DNA from: Pelagomonas calceolata
Lineage: Eukaryota; Sar; Pelagophyceae; Pelagomonadales; Pelagomonadaceae
Length of the DNA stretch: 64,000 nt
Assembly (NCBI GenBank): GCA_918797485.1
Contig: CAKKNE010000004.1
Span: 1-64,000, forward strand
Reading direction: 5' to 3'
Position numbers and translations under genes: made by a program
Notes under the pieces: model-generated
The model's database searches: none
Seen by the model: only the letters and a program-made list of their open reading frames with translations
What the model was told of the DNA's origin: nothing
In this document: positions 8,385 to 18,970 of the stretch, piece by piece
Layout: each line of letters starts with the position of its first letter
Position numbering within the stretch: position 1 is the first letter of the stretch

Positions 8385-11300
8385 ATGTTCCCGGGCGCCA
8401 AGGCGATGCCGCGCCTGGACGGCCCGCCGCCGCCGCTCCTGGACGTGCACGCGCTGCGGCACATCGTTCCGAGTTCCGCGGGCAGCCCGCGGAGCCGGGC
8501 CGCGAGTCCGTCGCAGAACACGCGGCACCAGAAGCGCGCGGCCGAGCAAATCGCGGACTGGCTGCGGGACTCGGAGCGGCTCAAGGAACTGCAGCGGCGC
8601 GCCGAGGACGCCATGCGGCAGGCTGACGCCGTCGAGAGGGCGCGCCGGATCGCTGAGGACGCCCGGCGGCCCGACCTGGACGGGGGCCGGACACCCGAGG
8701 CGCCGGCGCCGCCGTCGCCGCCGCGCTCGCTAAAAGCGGTACCGCCGCCGCAGCGGCGGGCCGTGCGCGACGCGGCGTTCGTGCGCGAGCTCGGATTGCT
8801 GGACGTTGCGGCGCTGCGGCGGCTCGAGGCGGGCTACAGCGAGAGCGTCGCCCAGTCCAAGGCCCTGGACGCGTTCCTGGTCGAGGCCCTCGGCGACGCA
8901 CCGGCGGTCTCGCGCGCCGACGCAGCGCGCGCGGCGGCCCGCGCGGCGCGGAAGCGGCTGCTCGACGTCAACGCGGCGCCCGACGACGTGCGGCGCGCGC
9001 TGGACGCGTGCGGCGTCAGCGACGACGGCACCTCTTCAAGGAGGGCCCCGGCCCCGGGCCCCGCGCCGGCGCCCGCACCGGGCCCCGCCCCATCGGCGGC
9101 GCCCGCGCGGAAGCGGCCGCAGAGCCGCCCGGGACGCTACGTCGCGGCGCGCAAGCTCCGCCGGTTTTTGTGCGATCGTGTCCGCATCGACGGATCCGCG
9201 CGAGCGCTCGGCGGGCCCGAGGGCGCCCCGCTCGACGCGCGGCTCGACAACTTGTTTACCCAGTCCCTGCTGGATCGCGGCCCCCCCACCGCGCCGCCGA
9301 CCAAGGCGGCCTGGGCCGTCGCCGCGGCGTCGTCCAAGGCGGCCCTGCGGCGGCGCCAGCGGCGGCGCCAGCGTGCACTAACACGAGGCGCGCCGCTCGA
9401 GCCGCTCGAGCCGCCGCACGTCCGGTTGCGGCGCGAGCTCGGCGCCGCGCTCGCGTCGCAAGAGCGCTCCAAGCAAGCCGTCAAGGACGAGACGGTCTGG
9501 GTCGCGTCCAACGTCAACCGCCAGGACGACGCGCTCGCGCCGGCGACGCAGGCGCTCTGTTGGTATCCAGTGTCCTCTTATCTGCCTTCTTGATTCGTAT
9601 CGTGGCGCTGGTCCGTCGTACGGATTGAGTGCAGCGCTGCCCCACCACACGCCATCGAAGCGTCGACTTCTGCCCCATACGCCATCGCCCACACGAGATA
9701 GAGCACAGACAGCTCCGGGTAACTGAAAAATGACCACAAACACACACAGGTCGCAAGTGGGCCGCCGAGAAGCTGCGTGCCGTCGCCAAAAAGCTCGAGA
9801 TGGGGCGGATGCAACGCTTCAAGGCCCGCTGGGCGCGCGCCGCGCGGCTCTGCGCGCACGCCGACCGGGCGCGCCGCTACGCCGACCTGCTGGCCGCCGA
9901 GCGCTGCCTCAAGGCGGCGGGGTCCGTCGCGGAGACGTTGTGCCGGTCGGCGCTGCAGCGGTGGAAGATCCTTTCGAAGACCCTGCACGACGCCGAGTGG
10001 CGGACCGCGGCCATTGCGATCCAGACCGCCGCGCGCGGCCAAGTCGGGCGCACCGAGGGCGCCTGGCGCCGGCTCGAGCTCAAGGCCATATCGATTCAGC
10101 GCCTCGACCGCGGCAGAAGAGCCCGCCTCGAAGCCAAGCGGCGCGCTGAAGAACGGCGGCGGGACGCGGCGTCCGCCGTGCTCGGGCGCGCGTGCCAGAA
10201 CCGCCAGGCGTGCGCGCCGGCGCGCGACGAGGCGCGGTCGAGGCGAGCGGCGCGGCTCCTCGCGGCGCAATCCAATGGCGCCTTGTTTATGCAGAGGCTG
10301 CTGCGAAAGCGCAAGGCGCGGAAAGTGGTCGCGGAAAAGCGCGAGCTGCGCGAGCAAGCGCTCCGCGAGGACGCCGCCGCGACGGCGCTGCAGTCAAGGC
10401 ATCGGGCCATCGAGGCGACGCGGGCCGTGGAGAAGCGGCGCGCGGCCGCCGCGCGTGTGGCCGCGGCGACGCGGTTGCAGTCCCGACGGCGTTGTACCAA
10501 GGCGACGCGGCGCGTGATGTCCATGCGTTTGGTTGCCGCGGCGACGCGGTTGCAGTGTGCCCATCGGTCTCGAATCGCGCGACGCGACGTTGGACAAAGG
10601 CGGGCCGCGGCTCTGGCTTTAAAACGAGACGGCGCGGCCAAGACCGCCCAGCGGCTCGTGCGACGACGGCTGGCGCGGCGACGCGTCGCCTTGTTGCGGG
10701 AAGCCGTCGCGAAACGCGAGGTCGGCGCCCTGGCGCTGCAGAACGCGATCCGAGCCAAGCGCGCGCGCGCCGAAGTCTCGACGAAGCGAAAAGAGCGCGA
10801 CGACCGCATCGCCCGCGAGGCCGCCGCCGAGCGCGCGCGGCTCGCCGCCGCCGCAGCGGAGGAGGCGCGGCTCGCCCGCCTGAAGCGCGAGAAGGCCGTA
10901 CGCGCCGCCTCCGAGGCCGCCGCGGAAGCGGTCAAGGCCTCCGAGACCGCGCGGTCGCAAGTCGACGCGGCCTTGGAGACCATCACAACCGAGCAGCGTC
11001 GGGAGGACGCGCGCCTGGCGCAGGCCGCCGCCGAGGCGGCCGCGCGCGCGGAGGCGGAGCGCGTCGCCGCGGCCGAGGCCGAGGCCGCACGCGTCGAGGC
11101 CGAGCGGCGGGAGATTGAGCGGCTGCAGGCCGAGCGCATGAAAGCCGCGGAGGAGCGGCGCCTGGAGGAGCGCGCCGCGCAACGGCGCGCCGCTGTCGAG
11201 GCCGCGATCAAGGCTCTAGAGACGGCCTGCGCTGGCGAGGACATTGCAGCGCTCGACGCGGCCCTCGAGCAGGCGGCGTCCGCCGGCGTGCACCGCGAGC

Positions 11301-13348
11301 ACGACGCCCTCAAGGCCGCCTTTGAAAAGCGCAAGGCGCTCGCGGCCGAGGCCGCGGCGATCCAAATCGCCAAGACGCTATTCGCCCTGGAGACGGCGTG
11401 CGCCGCGAAGGACGTCGCCAAGATCGACGCCGCGCTCAAGGCCGCGCTAGAGGCCGGCGTGCCTGCCGACAGCGAGGCCATCACGAAAGCCCAGTCCGTG
11501 CGCGACGAGGTCGTCGAGGGCCAAAAGGCCGCCGAGCGCGCCGAGGAGACCGAGCGCGAGGTCCAGCGCCGGGCCGCCCTGAACGCGGGGCAGCTGTCGG
11601 CCGCCGACGCCGAGGAGGCGGCGAAACGGGGCGCCGTCGCCCGCGAGGACAACATGCACACGCGAGCCCGCAAGAAGCGCGAAGCGCGCGCGGCGGCCCG
11701 ACGCAAGGAAGCCGAGGAGGCCAAGGCCAAGGCGTCGATCGACCCCGAGCGACTCCGGGGCATGGAGCGGCGGCTGAACGAGCTCGAGAAGCTCCGCAAG
11801 CAGGAAGAGAAGGCGGCCCCGCCGCCCGAGTCGGCCGAGGAGCGGTTCGCACGCGAACAGGCCGCCGCCGCGAAGAAGCGGAAGGAGGAGGAGGCCCAGG
11901 CCGCGGCGGAGCGCCAGGCGCGCCTCGACGCCGAGGACGCCCGGCTCGCGCGCGAGGTCGCCGAGGCCGCGCGCATCGAGGCCGTCGAGCGCGCGACGCG
12001 CGAACGGGTCGAAGCGGAGCTACGGCGATTAGAAGAGATCCGGGCGGAGGCGGACGCGGCGGACGCCAAGCGGCGGCTCGAGGCGGAGAACGCCGAGCGC
12101 GAGCGGCGAGAAGCGGAGGAGCGGCGGATCCAGGAGGAGCGGGACGCGGAGAAGCGCGAGCGGGCCGAACGCGAAGCGCGGCAGGAGGCGCTGTTGAAAG
12201 AGCTCGAGGAACGCGCGGCGCGGCTCCGGGAACTCGAGGCGGAAGCGGCGCGCGCGGCCGAGGAGCGGAAGCAGCAGGAGGCGGAGGTTCCGGAAGGCGT
12301 CATGGCATTGCTGAAGAAGAAGGAGCTCGCGGAGCTGGGCGGCGAGCCCGTCGACGAGGAGGACCTCGAGGACGCCTACGACGCCATCCCCGAGAAAGAG
12401 ATGGTGGGCGCGACCACGTCGTCGGTGCCCAAGCTCAATCTCGACCGGCGCGTCGATAAGGACGCCGAGATCGCCGCCAAGCTGACGGAGATCGACGAAC
12501 GGGTCGCGCGGCTCGCGGCCTCGGAAGCTCGCGTCGCGGAGCTCGAGTCCATGGTCGAGAAGCGCCTGAGCGAGGCCGACGCGGCGCGCGCGGCGAACCT
12601 GGCGCAGCTTTCCAATCGATGGAGCGCGCGCGACGTCGAGATGACCGCACTCATCACGAGCAGCGTGAGCGAGCAGATCTCGGCGCGCGAGGGCGAGCTG
12701 CGCGAGGGCCTCAAGGAGGCGCTCGCCGAGGCGCGCGAGGCGCGGCGGCTCTCGGAATCGACCGCTCTCGTGGCCACGATGTCGCCCCCGGAAACGCCGT
12801 ACGGCGGCGGCTACTCCTTTGGTGCGCCGCAACCGAGCGCTTGGGTCCAGTACTACGACGACGAGGCGCAGACCGACTATTTCTACAACACGGAGACGGG
12901 CGAGACGTCTTGGACGCGGCCCGAGGGCGTCATCATCAAGCGCGGCGACGAGCTCGCGGCGCCGCCGCTCTTCCACGACGTCGACGAGCCGCCCGTCGTC
13001 GCGCCGGGCGAGACGCCGTGGCTCGAGTACTGGGACGAGAGCGCGCAAGCGCGATACTGGTACAACCAGATCACGCAGGAGGCTTCCTGGGTAGAGCCCG
13101 ATCCAAACGACGTCGTGAAGGCTCCCGAGGAGCCGGAACCCGATCCGGAAGGTATGGTGCCACCGGGACCGAACTGGACGGCAGCTATCGACGACCAGAC
13201 GGGCAAGGAGACGTGGGTCAACGACGCCACGGGCGAGGTGCTCAAGGCGGGCGGCGCCGCGGCGGACGACCGCTCGGTGGGCTCCAAGGGCTCCACCGGA
13301 AAGAAGGGACCGCGCGCTAGACGGCGGATCAAATCCAAGGGCGGCTAG
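8385..13348 (+). CDS. IQ-motif, coiled-coil and WW-domain cytoskeletal-type protein
   Basis: Two exons, 8385-9558 and 9750-13348. Intron 9559-9749 (donor GTTGGT, acceptor CACACAG) restores the frame across the in-frame stop of exon 1 and gives 1590 aa. Residues 1-400 are Ala/Arg/Pro-rich and disordered. Residues about 470-720 carry degenerate IQ-like repeats (AIAIQTAARGQVGR, AISIQRLDRGRRAR, ATRLQSRRR, ATRLQCAHRSR), sites for calmodulin or EF-hand proteins. A long charged coiled coil runs to about 1400. Three WW-like units follow (WVQYYDDEAQTDYFYN...TSWTRP, WLEYWDESAQARYWYN...ASWVEP, WTAAIDDQTGKETWVN), which bind proline-rich ligands. The third lacks the final Trp-Pro pair. A flagellar or cytoskeletal scaffold is likely by architecture; the exact orthologue is not recognised. 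Confidence 0.8.
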
Positions 13349-13636
13349 CTCTAGCGAATTATTAATACATAGATTGTACTTCTTCGTATCGCCCGGAACG
13401 CGCGGCCGCGTCCTCGGCTCGGAAGTAGTGGCGGCGCGGCCTCGTCTCGCGGCGACAACGTCGGCGCAGCTGCAACCCATGCTTCCGGCGCGAAAAACCA
13501 GGGGACTGTGTGGTTAATCCCGTATCAATTGAGCTAGATTAAACCCACTAGATTTCTACAGTAGCTTGCCTTTTGCGCAACGCACAGCAGACGACCAAAT
13601 CACCCGCGCCCTCTCTCGACGACTTTTCGCAGAACC

Positions 13637-13804
13637 ATGGCCCAAGCCCAGGCTGGATCGAACTTTCTCGCGCTACCGGACGACCTCATGCTCTATCTAT
13701 CTAAACTCTATCTATCTAAACTCTCTCGAGCTTTCCCTTCCCCCCTCGCCCGACGATTCCTCGCGGCTAAGCGTCGGTATACTCAACCAAAATATTATGC
13801 GCGG
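13637..13804 (+). pseudogene. Possible F-box gene start, truncated
   Basis: ATG 13637 in a good context opens MAQAQAGSNFLALPDDLMLY, where LALPDDLMLYL resembles the first helix of an F-box. The following LYLSKLYLSK is produced by a duplicated 15-mer. After about 50 residues the frame runs antisense into the EB1 coding region, where it looks like shadow. It is best read as a truncated remnant. Alternatively it is chance. Confidence 0.25.
13691..13720. repeat. Tandem 15-mer, two perfect copies
   Basis: CTCTATCTATCTAAA occurs twice head to tail. It lies inside the F-box-like fragment and translates there as LYLSK twice. Confidence 0.8.
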
Positions 13805-14458
13805 CTAGTCGCGGGGCGTCGGCGTCACGGGCGGCGCTGCCGGCGAGCCGTTGTCGTACAGGATCCGCGTGATGGCCAGCGCCAGCTCCGCCGCGGACTC
13901 GTCCGCGGGCCGCGTCTGCACGCGCCGCTCGACGTCGCGCAGCTTCGTCACGTAGAGGTCGCGCTCGGCCTCGACGGCCTCCAGGTCCGCACTCTTCTTC
14001 GGCGGTGGCGGCGGTGGCGGCGGCGCCCCGCGGGGCGCGCGGGGCCGCGGCGGCGCGGGCGTGCCGCCTTTGCAGCGCCGCCGCGCCTCCGCCGGATCGT
14101 AGGCGTCGAGGCACGGCGTCGCGTCGCTGAAGCGCTTGAACCACTGCATGAACTCGAGGCACGCACGGTGCGTCCCGCGCGTCAATCCATCAACGTCGAC
14201 CGGGCGGTCGACCCTGGCGCGCGCGAGGCCCGCCTGCAGCAGTTTGTAGTTGCGCAGCACCGGCGCGTGCGCGTCCGCGGCCCAGTCGACCTTGGAGAGA
14301 TCGATGGAGCCCGGCCGCGCGCGATCGAGGAGCAGACATGCCACGGCGCCGTTGCGCGTGTCTTCTACTGCTTGGAGCTCGAGCGCGAGCGTCGCGTTCA
14401 GCCATTGCACGAGCTCCTTGCGGCCGTGGCGCTTCGGGCCGGGCGTTTGCTGCAGCAT
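13805..14458 (-). CDS. EB1: EB1 microtubule plus-end binding protein
   Basis: A 217-aa protein from ATG 14458 (MLQQTPGPKRHGRKE). I chose this start because upstream sequence in the frame crosses a repeat and the opposite promoter. Residues 10-115 are the EB1 calponin-homology domain: KELVQWLNATL, GAVACLLLDRARPGSIDLSKV, LRNYKLLQAGLARARVD, CLEFMQWFKRFSDA. A proline-rich linker (PPPPPPPP) follows, then the EB1 C-terminal dimer motif ERDLYVTKLRDVERRV. The usual C-terminal EEY-type tail is absent; the protein ends TPTPRD. It tracks growing microtubule ends. The length is slightly short for the family (250-330). Confidence 0.9.
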   Translation of the reverse strand: MLQQTPGPKRHGRKELVQWLNATLALELQAVEDTRNGAVACLLLDRARPGSIDLSKVDWAADAHAPVLRNYKLLQAGLARARVDRPVDVDGLTRGTHRACLEFMQWFKRFSDATPCLDAYDPAEARRRCKGGTPAPPRPRAPRGAPPPPPPPPKKSADLEAVEAERDLYVTKLRDVERRVQTRPADESAAELALAITRILYDNGSPAAPPVTPTPRD

Positions 14459-14565
14459 TGGGTGCGAGGTGCTGCGAGGAGGAGTCCTTTGACGCGTGTC
14501 GTCTGCTGGCTTGCCAGAGTTTGAGTTATAGAGCCGCGCGCGCGTTTTTTGCTCTGCTTGCTTGC

Positions 14566-14587
14566 CTAGTGTCTTACATGCCGCTAG
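14566..14587 (+). repeat. CTAG-bounded short repeat, copy 2
   Basis: CTAGTGTCTTACA then TGCCGCTAG, in the divergent promoter between EB1 and the GT47 gene, 49 bp before the GT47 ATG. Confidence 0.8.
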
Positions 14588-14635
14588 CCTTAATCGTACA
14601 ATTTGGGCGTCCTTGGCGACGAACGAGTCGAACAG

Positions 14636-15814
14636 ATGAGCCGCGGTCGTTTCCAAGTCCTCCTCGCCCTGCTGCGTCTCTCCCACGCCGCCGCCGCGCC
14701 GAGCCATCGCCACCATGGTCACTCAGGGCATCACTTGAAAAATGTGACCGTGCGCGTCCGCGCTTGCGACGCGCCAATTAAAATTGCGAATCTGGGCTAC
14801 CTCGGCCCAACAAAAATGAATCACCTCGACTATTTCGCGCGGGCCTACGCCCAGCCGCGCTACCGGTCGGCAGCGGCACCGTCGGCCGGCGCTTACGACC
14901 TCGACTACGTGCCCTGGAATTGCCTCACGGAGCTCGCGCGGGCGACGTGCCCGGGCGGGCCGGCGCTCGGGAGCTTCAGCGTACTGCCGTTCACGGTCTA
15001 CGGCAAAAAACAGCCCAAGGTCACGCACAATTCCAAAATCGCGGCGCTCCGCGAGACGCTGTGCCCCGGCGCGAAAGTCGACCCCGGGCGCTTCGCCCTG
15101 CTCGGCACGGAGCTGCCGACGCGCAAGGTCACGTCAAAGGGCTACGCGGAGATCTGGGACCGCTTCCCGTACGCGAGCCTCAAATTCACGGTGCCGCGGC
15201 CGGCCGTCGGGCACCACGCTCTCGTGAACGGCGTTTGTGTGACGCGGCCCGCGGCGCCGCGGCCCGGCGAATCGCGGCGATTTCTGGCCGCGTTCATGGG
15301 CCTGCCCCGCTCGGCTTTCGGGGGCCTGCGCGACCGCCTCGTCCGCGAGTGCGAAGGAGCCGCGGACTGCGCGACGACGACGACGGGCTTCGCCGCGCAC
15401 CACAAGCCCGACCCCGTCACCACGTACGGCAACGCGACGTTCGCGCTCCAGCCCTGGGGCGACACAGCCACGCGGAAAGGGTTCTGGGACGCGCTCGCCG
15501 TCGGCGCCGTCAACGTCGTCTTCGCGCCGCGCGGCGACAGGGTGCCCTACGGCATGTACGCCGACGAGTTCGTTGGGCGGCACGAGACTTTTACGATTAC
15601 TATTCCCGAAAGCGTCTGGAGCACCGGAGGGACGCTCGCCTACCTCCGCAACATCCCTTCATCTCGCATCCTCGAGCTGCAGCGGGGCGCGTTACGGGCG
15701 CGGGCGCGCGCCATGTACACGACGGCGGGCGACTGCCGCGACGCGAACTTCGCCATCGCGTCTGTTCTCGCGGAGCGGTTCCGCGCGCACCAGGCGAAGA
15801 AGACGGGATTTTAA
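14636..15814 (+). CDS. Exostosin-like glycosyltransferase (GT47)
   Basis: A 392-aa protein from ATG 14636 (MSRGRFQVLLALLRLSHA), an N-terminal signal or anchor segment. The conserved nucleotide-sugar part of exostosin proteins is at about 270-345: TFALQPWGDTATRKGFWDAL, then VGAVNVVFAP, followed by ETFTITIPES. GT47 enzymes transfer glucuronate, galactose, xylose or arabinose in the Golgi, and the donor cannot be told here. The N-terminal His-rich stretch (SHRHHGHSGHH) is unusual. The stop is 6 bp before the RINGv-TPR frame at 15821. Divergent from EB1. Confidence 0.82.
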   Translation: MSRGRFQVLLALLRLSHAAAAPSHRHHGHSGHHLKNVTVRVRACDAPIKIANLGYLGPTKMNHLDYFARAYAQPRYRSAAAPSAGAYDLDYVPWNCLTELARATCPGGPALGSFSVLPFTVYGKKQPKVTHNSKIAALRETLCPGAKVDPGRFALLGTELPTRKVTSKGYAEIWDRFPYASLKFTVPRPAVGHHALVNGVCVTRPAAPRPGESRRFLAAFMGLPRSAFGGLRDRLVRECEGAADCATTTTGFAAHHKPDPVTTYGNATFALQPWGDTATRKGFWDALAVGAVNVVFAPRGDRVPYGMYADEFVGRHETFTITIPESVWSTGGTLAYLRNIPSSRILELQRGALRARARAMYTTAGDCRDANFAIASVLAERFRAHQAKKTGF

Positions 15815-15820
15815 TATATT

Positions 15821-16789
15821 TTGGTTACTTTAGACAACGCCTCCGCCCCCAAACGCGTGGTGCTTCTTCCACCAGTTCCGCGAGTGGTGGAACCAGAGAC
15901 GTGCTACATCTGCACGCAAGCCTTGCACTGGAAGACAAAGGAGGGTCTCGTGCGCGGGTGCGCGTGCCGCGGGACGGCGGGCTTCGCGCACGTGTCGTGC
16001 CTGGCGGAGCAGGCGAAGATTTTGTTCGCGGAGGTCGAGAAGTCTAATTTGGCCGGGAAGGATAAGGTGGCGAGGTGGAGGCGGTGGGACAAGTGTAGCA
16101 TGTGCGAGCAACAGTACCACGGCGTTGTGCGGTGCGCGCTCGGGTGGGCGTGCTGGAAGACGTACTCGGGGCGACCGGAGACGGACTGGGCTCGGGGTTC
16201 CGCGATGACAGCGCTTGGGAACGGTTTATCCGATGCAGAGCACCACGAGGACGCGTTGCCCGTGCAAGAGGCCGAGTTGGCAATGTTTCGGCGACTTGGT
16301 GCCGCAGAAGAGAGCATGCTCCTCGCGCAGAGCAATCTTGCGAACACGTATGGTTATGTTGGACGCTTAGAAGAGGCATTGCGGCTACAACGAAACGTAT
16401 ATTATGGCTATGTCAAGCTCAATGGCGGGGAACATGGGGACACCCTCATAGCAGCCAACAACTGCGCGAATACCCTTTTTGGTCTGAAGCGCTACAAAGA
16501 AGCCAAGTCGCTGCTGCGCGGAATGACACCCGTGGCGCGACGAGTTCTCGGAGAGAATCATCATCTCACGCTCAGGATGAGGCGGGTTTACGCGATTGCG
16601 CTCTACTCTGACGACGACGCCACGCTCGCCGATCTCCGCGAGGCCGTGAATACGCTCGAGGAGACGGATCGGAGCGCCCGGCGCGTGCTCGGTGGCGCGC
16701 ACCCACTCACAGAAGATATTGAGGACGAATTGCGAGACGCCCGAGCCGCACTCCGCGCCCGCGAGGCGCCGTTGAAGGGGAGAGCGTAA
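15821..16789 (+). pseudogene. RINGv-TPR protein, 5'-truncated copy
   Basis: The frame stays open for 322 codons but has no ATG before the RING domain, and it opens 6 bp after the GT47 stop. Residues 28-105 form a RINGv-type zinc finger (CYICTQAL, RGCACRGTAGFAHVSC, CSMCEQQYHG). Residues 125-300 hold kinesin-light-chain-like TPRs (LLAQSNLANTYGYVGRLEEAL, CANTLFGLKRYKEAKSLLRGM, GGAHPLTEDIEDELRDA). Related algal proteins begin with a MYND finger, which is missing here but survives alone at 33993. Possible readings are a dead 5'-truncated copy, a second cistron behind GT47, or a gene with an unseen small first exon. The intact frame argues for recent truncation or continued use. Confidence 0.65.
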
Positions 16790-16825
16790 ATTCGCATTCA
16801 CAAGTAACCTTCTTAAGGTATCATA

Positions 16826-17692
16826 TCAACTAGCCCCGCGCCGCTGGTTCGCCAGCCACGCGTACAGCGACGCGTCCCGGAACGCCAGGTCGTACGACGC
16901 GTGGCCGACCATGTCGTTGTACTGCGGGTCCGGCGGCGGCGGCGCGCGGCGGTACCGCGTGTACCGCGCCGGCTCGCGCCGTCCCGCCCGGTTCATGGCC
17001 GCGACGGCGCCGTCCCCGAGCTCGACAGGCATCGCCGAATCGTCGGCCGCGTGGAATACCCAGATCGACAGGTCCTTCAGGCGCTGCGCGGCCCTGGCTG
17101 AATCGCCCGGTAGCGCGCCGCAGACCGGCACAACGGCGCTCAGAAATTCGGGATACTCGAGCGCGAAGCGCCAGGCCCCGACGCCGCCCGCCGACTGCCC
17201 GGCCAGCGAGATGCGCTCCGGGTCCACGGCGTACGCCGACGCCACGCGCGTTGCCAGCGCGCGCACGCGCTCCAGCCGCGGCCGCGACCAGCCCGGCCGC
17301 ATGGTCGCGTCCCAGCCCTGCGGCATGACGACCACAAAGCCCAGGTCGTCGGCGAACGACGCATTCACGTAGTGGCGCCCGTCGAAGTCAAACTCCCAGC
17401 TCTTCCTCGGATCGAACGCCGTCGACTGATCCCGTGACAGCAGCCGCGGCAGCGACTGGCTGTTCATCACGTCCCACACGCCGTCCCCCGCGCCGTGCAG
17501 GAAAATGAGCATCGGCCAGCTTTGAGCTTTCGACCAGTGCCGCGGCAGGAAGAGCTGGAAGTGGTCGACGCCGTCGTCGCCGTTTTGCGGCGCGTCCCAC
17601 GACATCTTCGTCCGTTCGCCGAGCGGTATTTCGGCGCCGAGCATCGGAAACGCTACGGCAGTGGCGTGCAGGAGGGAGAGCAGCCGCAGCAT
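16826..17692 (-). CDS. Secreted alpha/beta hydrolase (esterase-like)
   Basis: A 288-aa protein from ATG 17692 with a signal peptide (MLRLLSLLHATAVAFPMLGA). Alpha/beta-hydrolase landmarks: oxyanion segment PMLIFLHGAGDG, nucleophile elbow GQSAGG (about residue 165), acid in FHAADDSAMPVEL and the His in MVGHASYD. The order and spacing resemble polyhydroxybutyrate depolymerase/feruloyl esterase-type secreted esterases. The substrate is unknown. It is convergent with 15821 (36 bp gap). Confidence 0.8.
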   Translation of the reverse strand: MLRLLSLLHATAVAFPMLGAEIPLGERTKMSWDAPQNGDDGVDHFQLFLPRHWSKAQSWPMLIFLHGAGDGVWDVMNSQSLPRLLSRDQSTAFDPRKSWEFDFDGRHYVNASFADDLGFVVVMPQGWDATMRPGWSRPRLERVRALATRVASAYAVDPERISLAGQSAGGVGAWRFALEYPEFLSAVVPVCGALPGDSARAAQRLKDLSIWVFHAADDSAMPVELGDGAVAAMNRAGRREPARYTRYRRAPPPPDPQYNDMVGHASYDLAFRDASLYAWLANQRRGAS

Positions 17693-18020
17693 CGTGTCCT
17701 GCTGCAGGTATGCCAGGCTCTGTTGACCGCAGCCGTGCGAGATTTTGCTAGAGAAATGGGATCGTGAGCAATAACAATCACGTATGCTCTGAGGCGCTTG
17801 TATTTTGATCGAGAGCCAGCCGCATAGCTAGCGTTACGAGACACACTAGGAATAAGCGGAGGCGAGCTCGAAGCGGGCATTTTGCCTCACCTGAGCGACC
17901 AGCACGGAAAGAGCTCGTCAAGGTATCACAGAGCTGCCGCACAACAATCGCTGCGGGTCAACGCGCCGCGGCAGACGCCCCAGCCCCTCCTAAGAGTGCA
18001 TACCCAGCTAAAAGCAAACC
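17693..18020. other. Divergent promoter between hydrolase and MMTAG2 gene
   Basis: No ORF with support. It contains a diverged CTAG-bounded repeat at 17828-17849 and nothing else recognisable. Confidence 0.4.
17828..17849 (-). repeat. CTAG-bounded short repeat, copy 3 (diverged)
   Basis: Plus strand CTAGCGTTACGA then GACACACTAG; on the minus strand CTAGTGTGTC then TCGTAACGCTAG. Length 22 with both CTAG ends intact, the middle diverged from the consensus. Confidence 0.6.
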
Positions 18021-18773
18021 ATGTCCTTCTCCCGCGAGGCGCGCCTCTCCGGCGTTAGGGGGGGCAAGAGCGAGTTCAACTGGCAGGACGTGAAGGACGG
18101 CAAGCACGGCCGCCGCGACGACTATTTGGGGGCCTGCATGAAGGCGAGCGTCAATGGCCGACGAGACAAAGACCGGGACTTCTTCTGGTACAACAAGACG
18201 ACGGATACGCTGGGACGGGGCATGGACCGGAACCCCGAACTCGTGAAGGCGGCGCGGCGGCTCGAGGTCCTGGAGCGACGCAAAGCGGACGCGGCGGCGC
18301 TCGCGGACGCGCTGGGCGAGACGGCCGAGACGCGGCGCCGCGCGGCGGAGCTGGATTTGGAGGCGTCGGAGCTGCGGAGTCTATTGGAGCGGGGCGGGAC
18401 GGAGCGCGACCAGATCCTGAGCACGGAGCGCGTCGCCGGCCTGGGGGCCGCGCCCGCCCGGCGCCACGCGGACGCGTCGGCGCGCGTCGTCGCGGAGGAG
18501 CAGCGCCAGGCCGACGAGAAGCGCAAGCGCGACCTCGTCGAGGCCGACGCGGCGCGGCGCGCGTGCCGCGACCCGCGGCGCCTCGACGGCCCGACGAACG
18601 ACGGCGGCTTCCTCACGGCGGACGGGAGCGGCGTCGCGCTCGACCTCCGCGCGGCCAAGCGCGCGCGCAAGGAGGAAAAAAAGGCGCGCAAGGTCGAGAA
18701 GAAGCGGCGGAAGAAGGAGAAGAAGGCCGCGAAACGTGCGCGGCGGGCCCGGTCGTCGTCGAGCGACTCTTGA
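18021..18773 (+). CDS. MMTAG2 family nuclear protein
   Basis: A 250-aa protein from ATG 18021. The N-terminus matches the MMTAG2 (multiple myeloma tumor-associated protein 2) domain: GVRGGKSEFNWQDVK, then DDYLGACMKASVNGR and KDRDFFWYNK (residues 10-60). Residues 75-200 are helical and charged, and the tail is a Lys/Arg-rich stretch followed by RSSSSDS, typical of nucleolar or splicing-associated proteins. The molecular role of the family is poorly known. The length agrees with human MMTAG2 (about 260). Confidence 0.88.
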   Translation: MSFSREARLSGVRGGKSEFNWQDVKDGKHGRRDDYLGACMKASVNGRRDKDRDFFWYNKTTDTLGRGMDRNPELVKAARRLEVLERRKADAAALADALGETAETRRRAAELDLEASELRSLLERGGTERDQILSTERVAGLGAAPARRHADASARVVAEEQRQADEKRKRDLVEADAARRACRDPRRLDGPTNDGGFLTADGSGVALDLRAAKRARKEEKKARKVEKKRRKKEKKAAKRARRARSSSSDS

Positions 18774-18970
18774 GCGCGCGCGTAACTGTCTTTCCTGTGC
18801 TTATATATACTGGAGTCTAGCGCCCCGCGACGCCTCCCCCCAGAAAACACGCGCCGCTCGAACCTTACTACAGGGGGGACAGATATAGGGAGCGGCGCCC
18901 GCCGCCGGCGGGGCCTTGGAGGCGCGGGGCACAGGGGGGGATACACGGGGGCGCTGCGGCGGGCGCGCGC

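Larger units (their letters stand above)
13349..13804. other. Convergent spacer with a possible F-box relic
   Basis: The stretch between the 3' ends of the IQ/WW gene and the EB1 gene. It holds the F-box-like fragment at 13637 and the 15-bp tandem repeat at 13691-13720. The rest shows nothing. Confidence 0.4.

Noticed and set aside
9559-9749. Intron of the IQ/WW gene as a further introner
   Set aside because: A 6-of-8 direct repeat can be found nearby, but the offset to the donor is 6 nt, the retained length would not be a multiple of three, and terminal repeats are absent.
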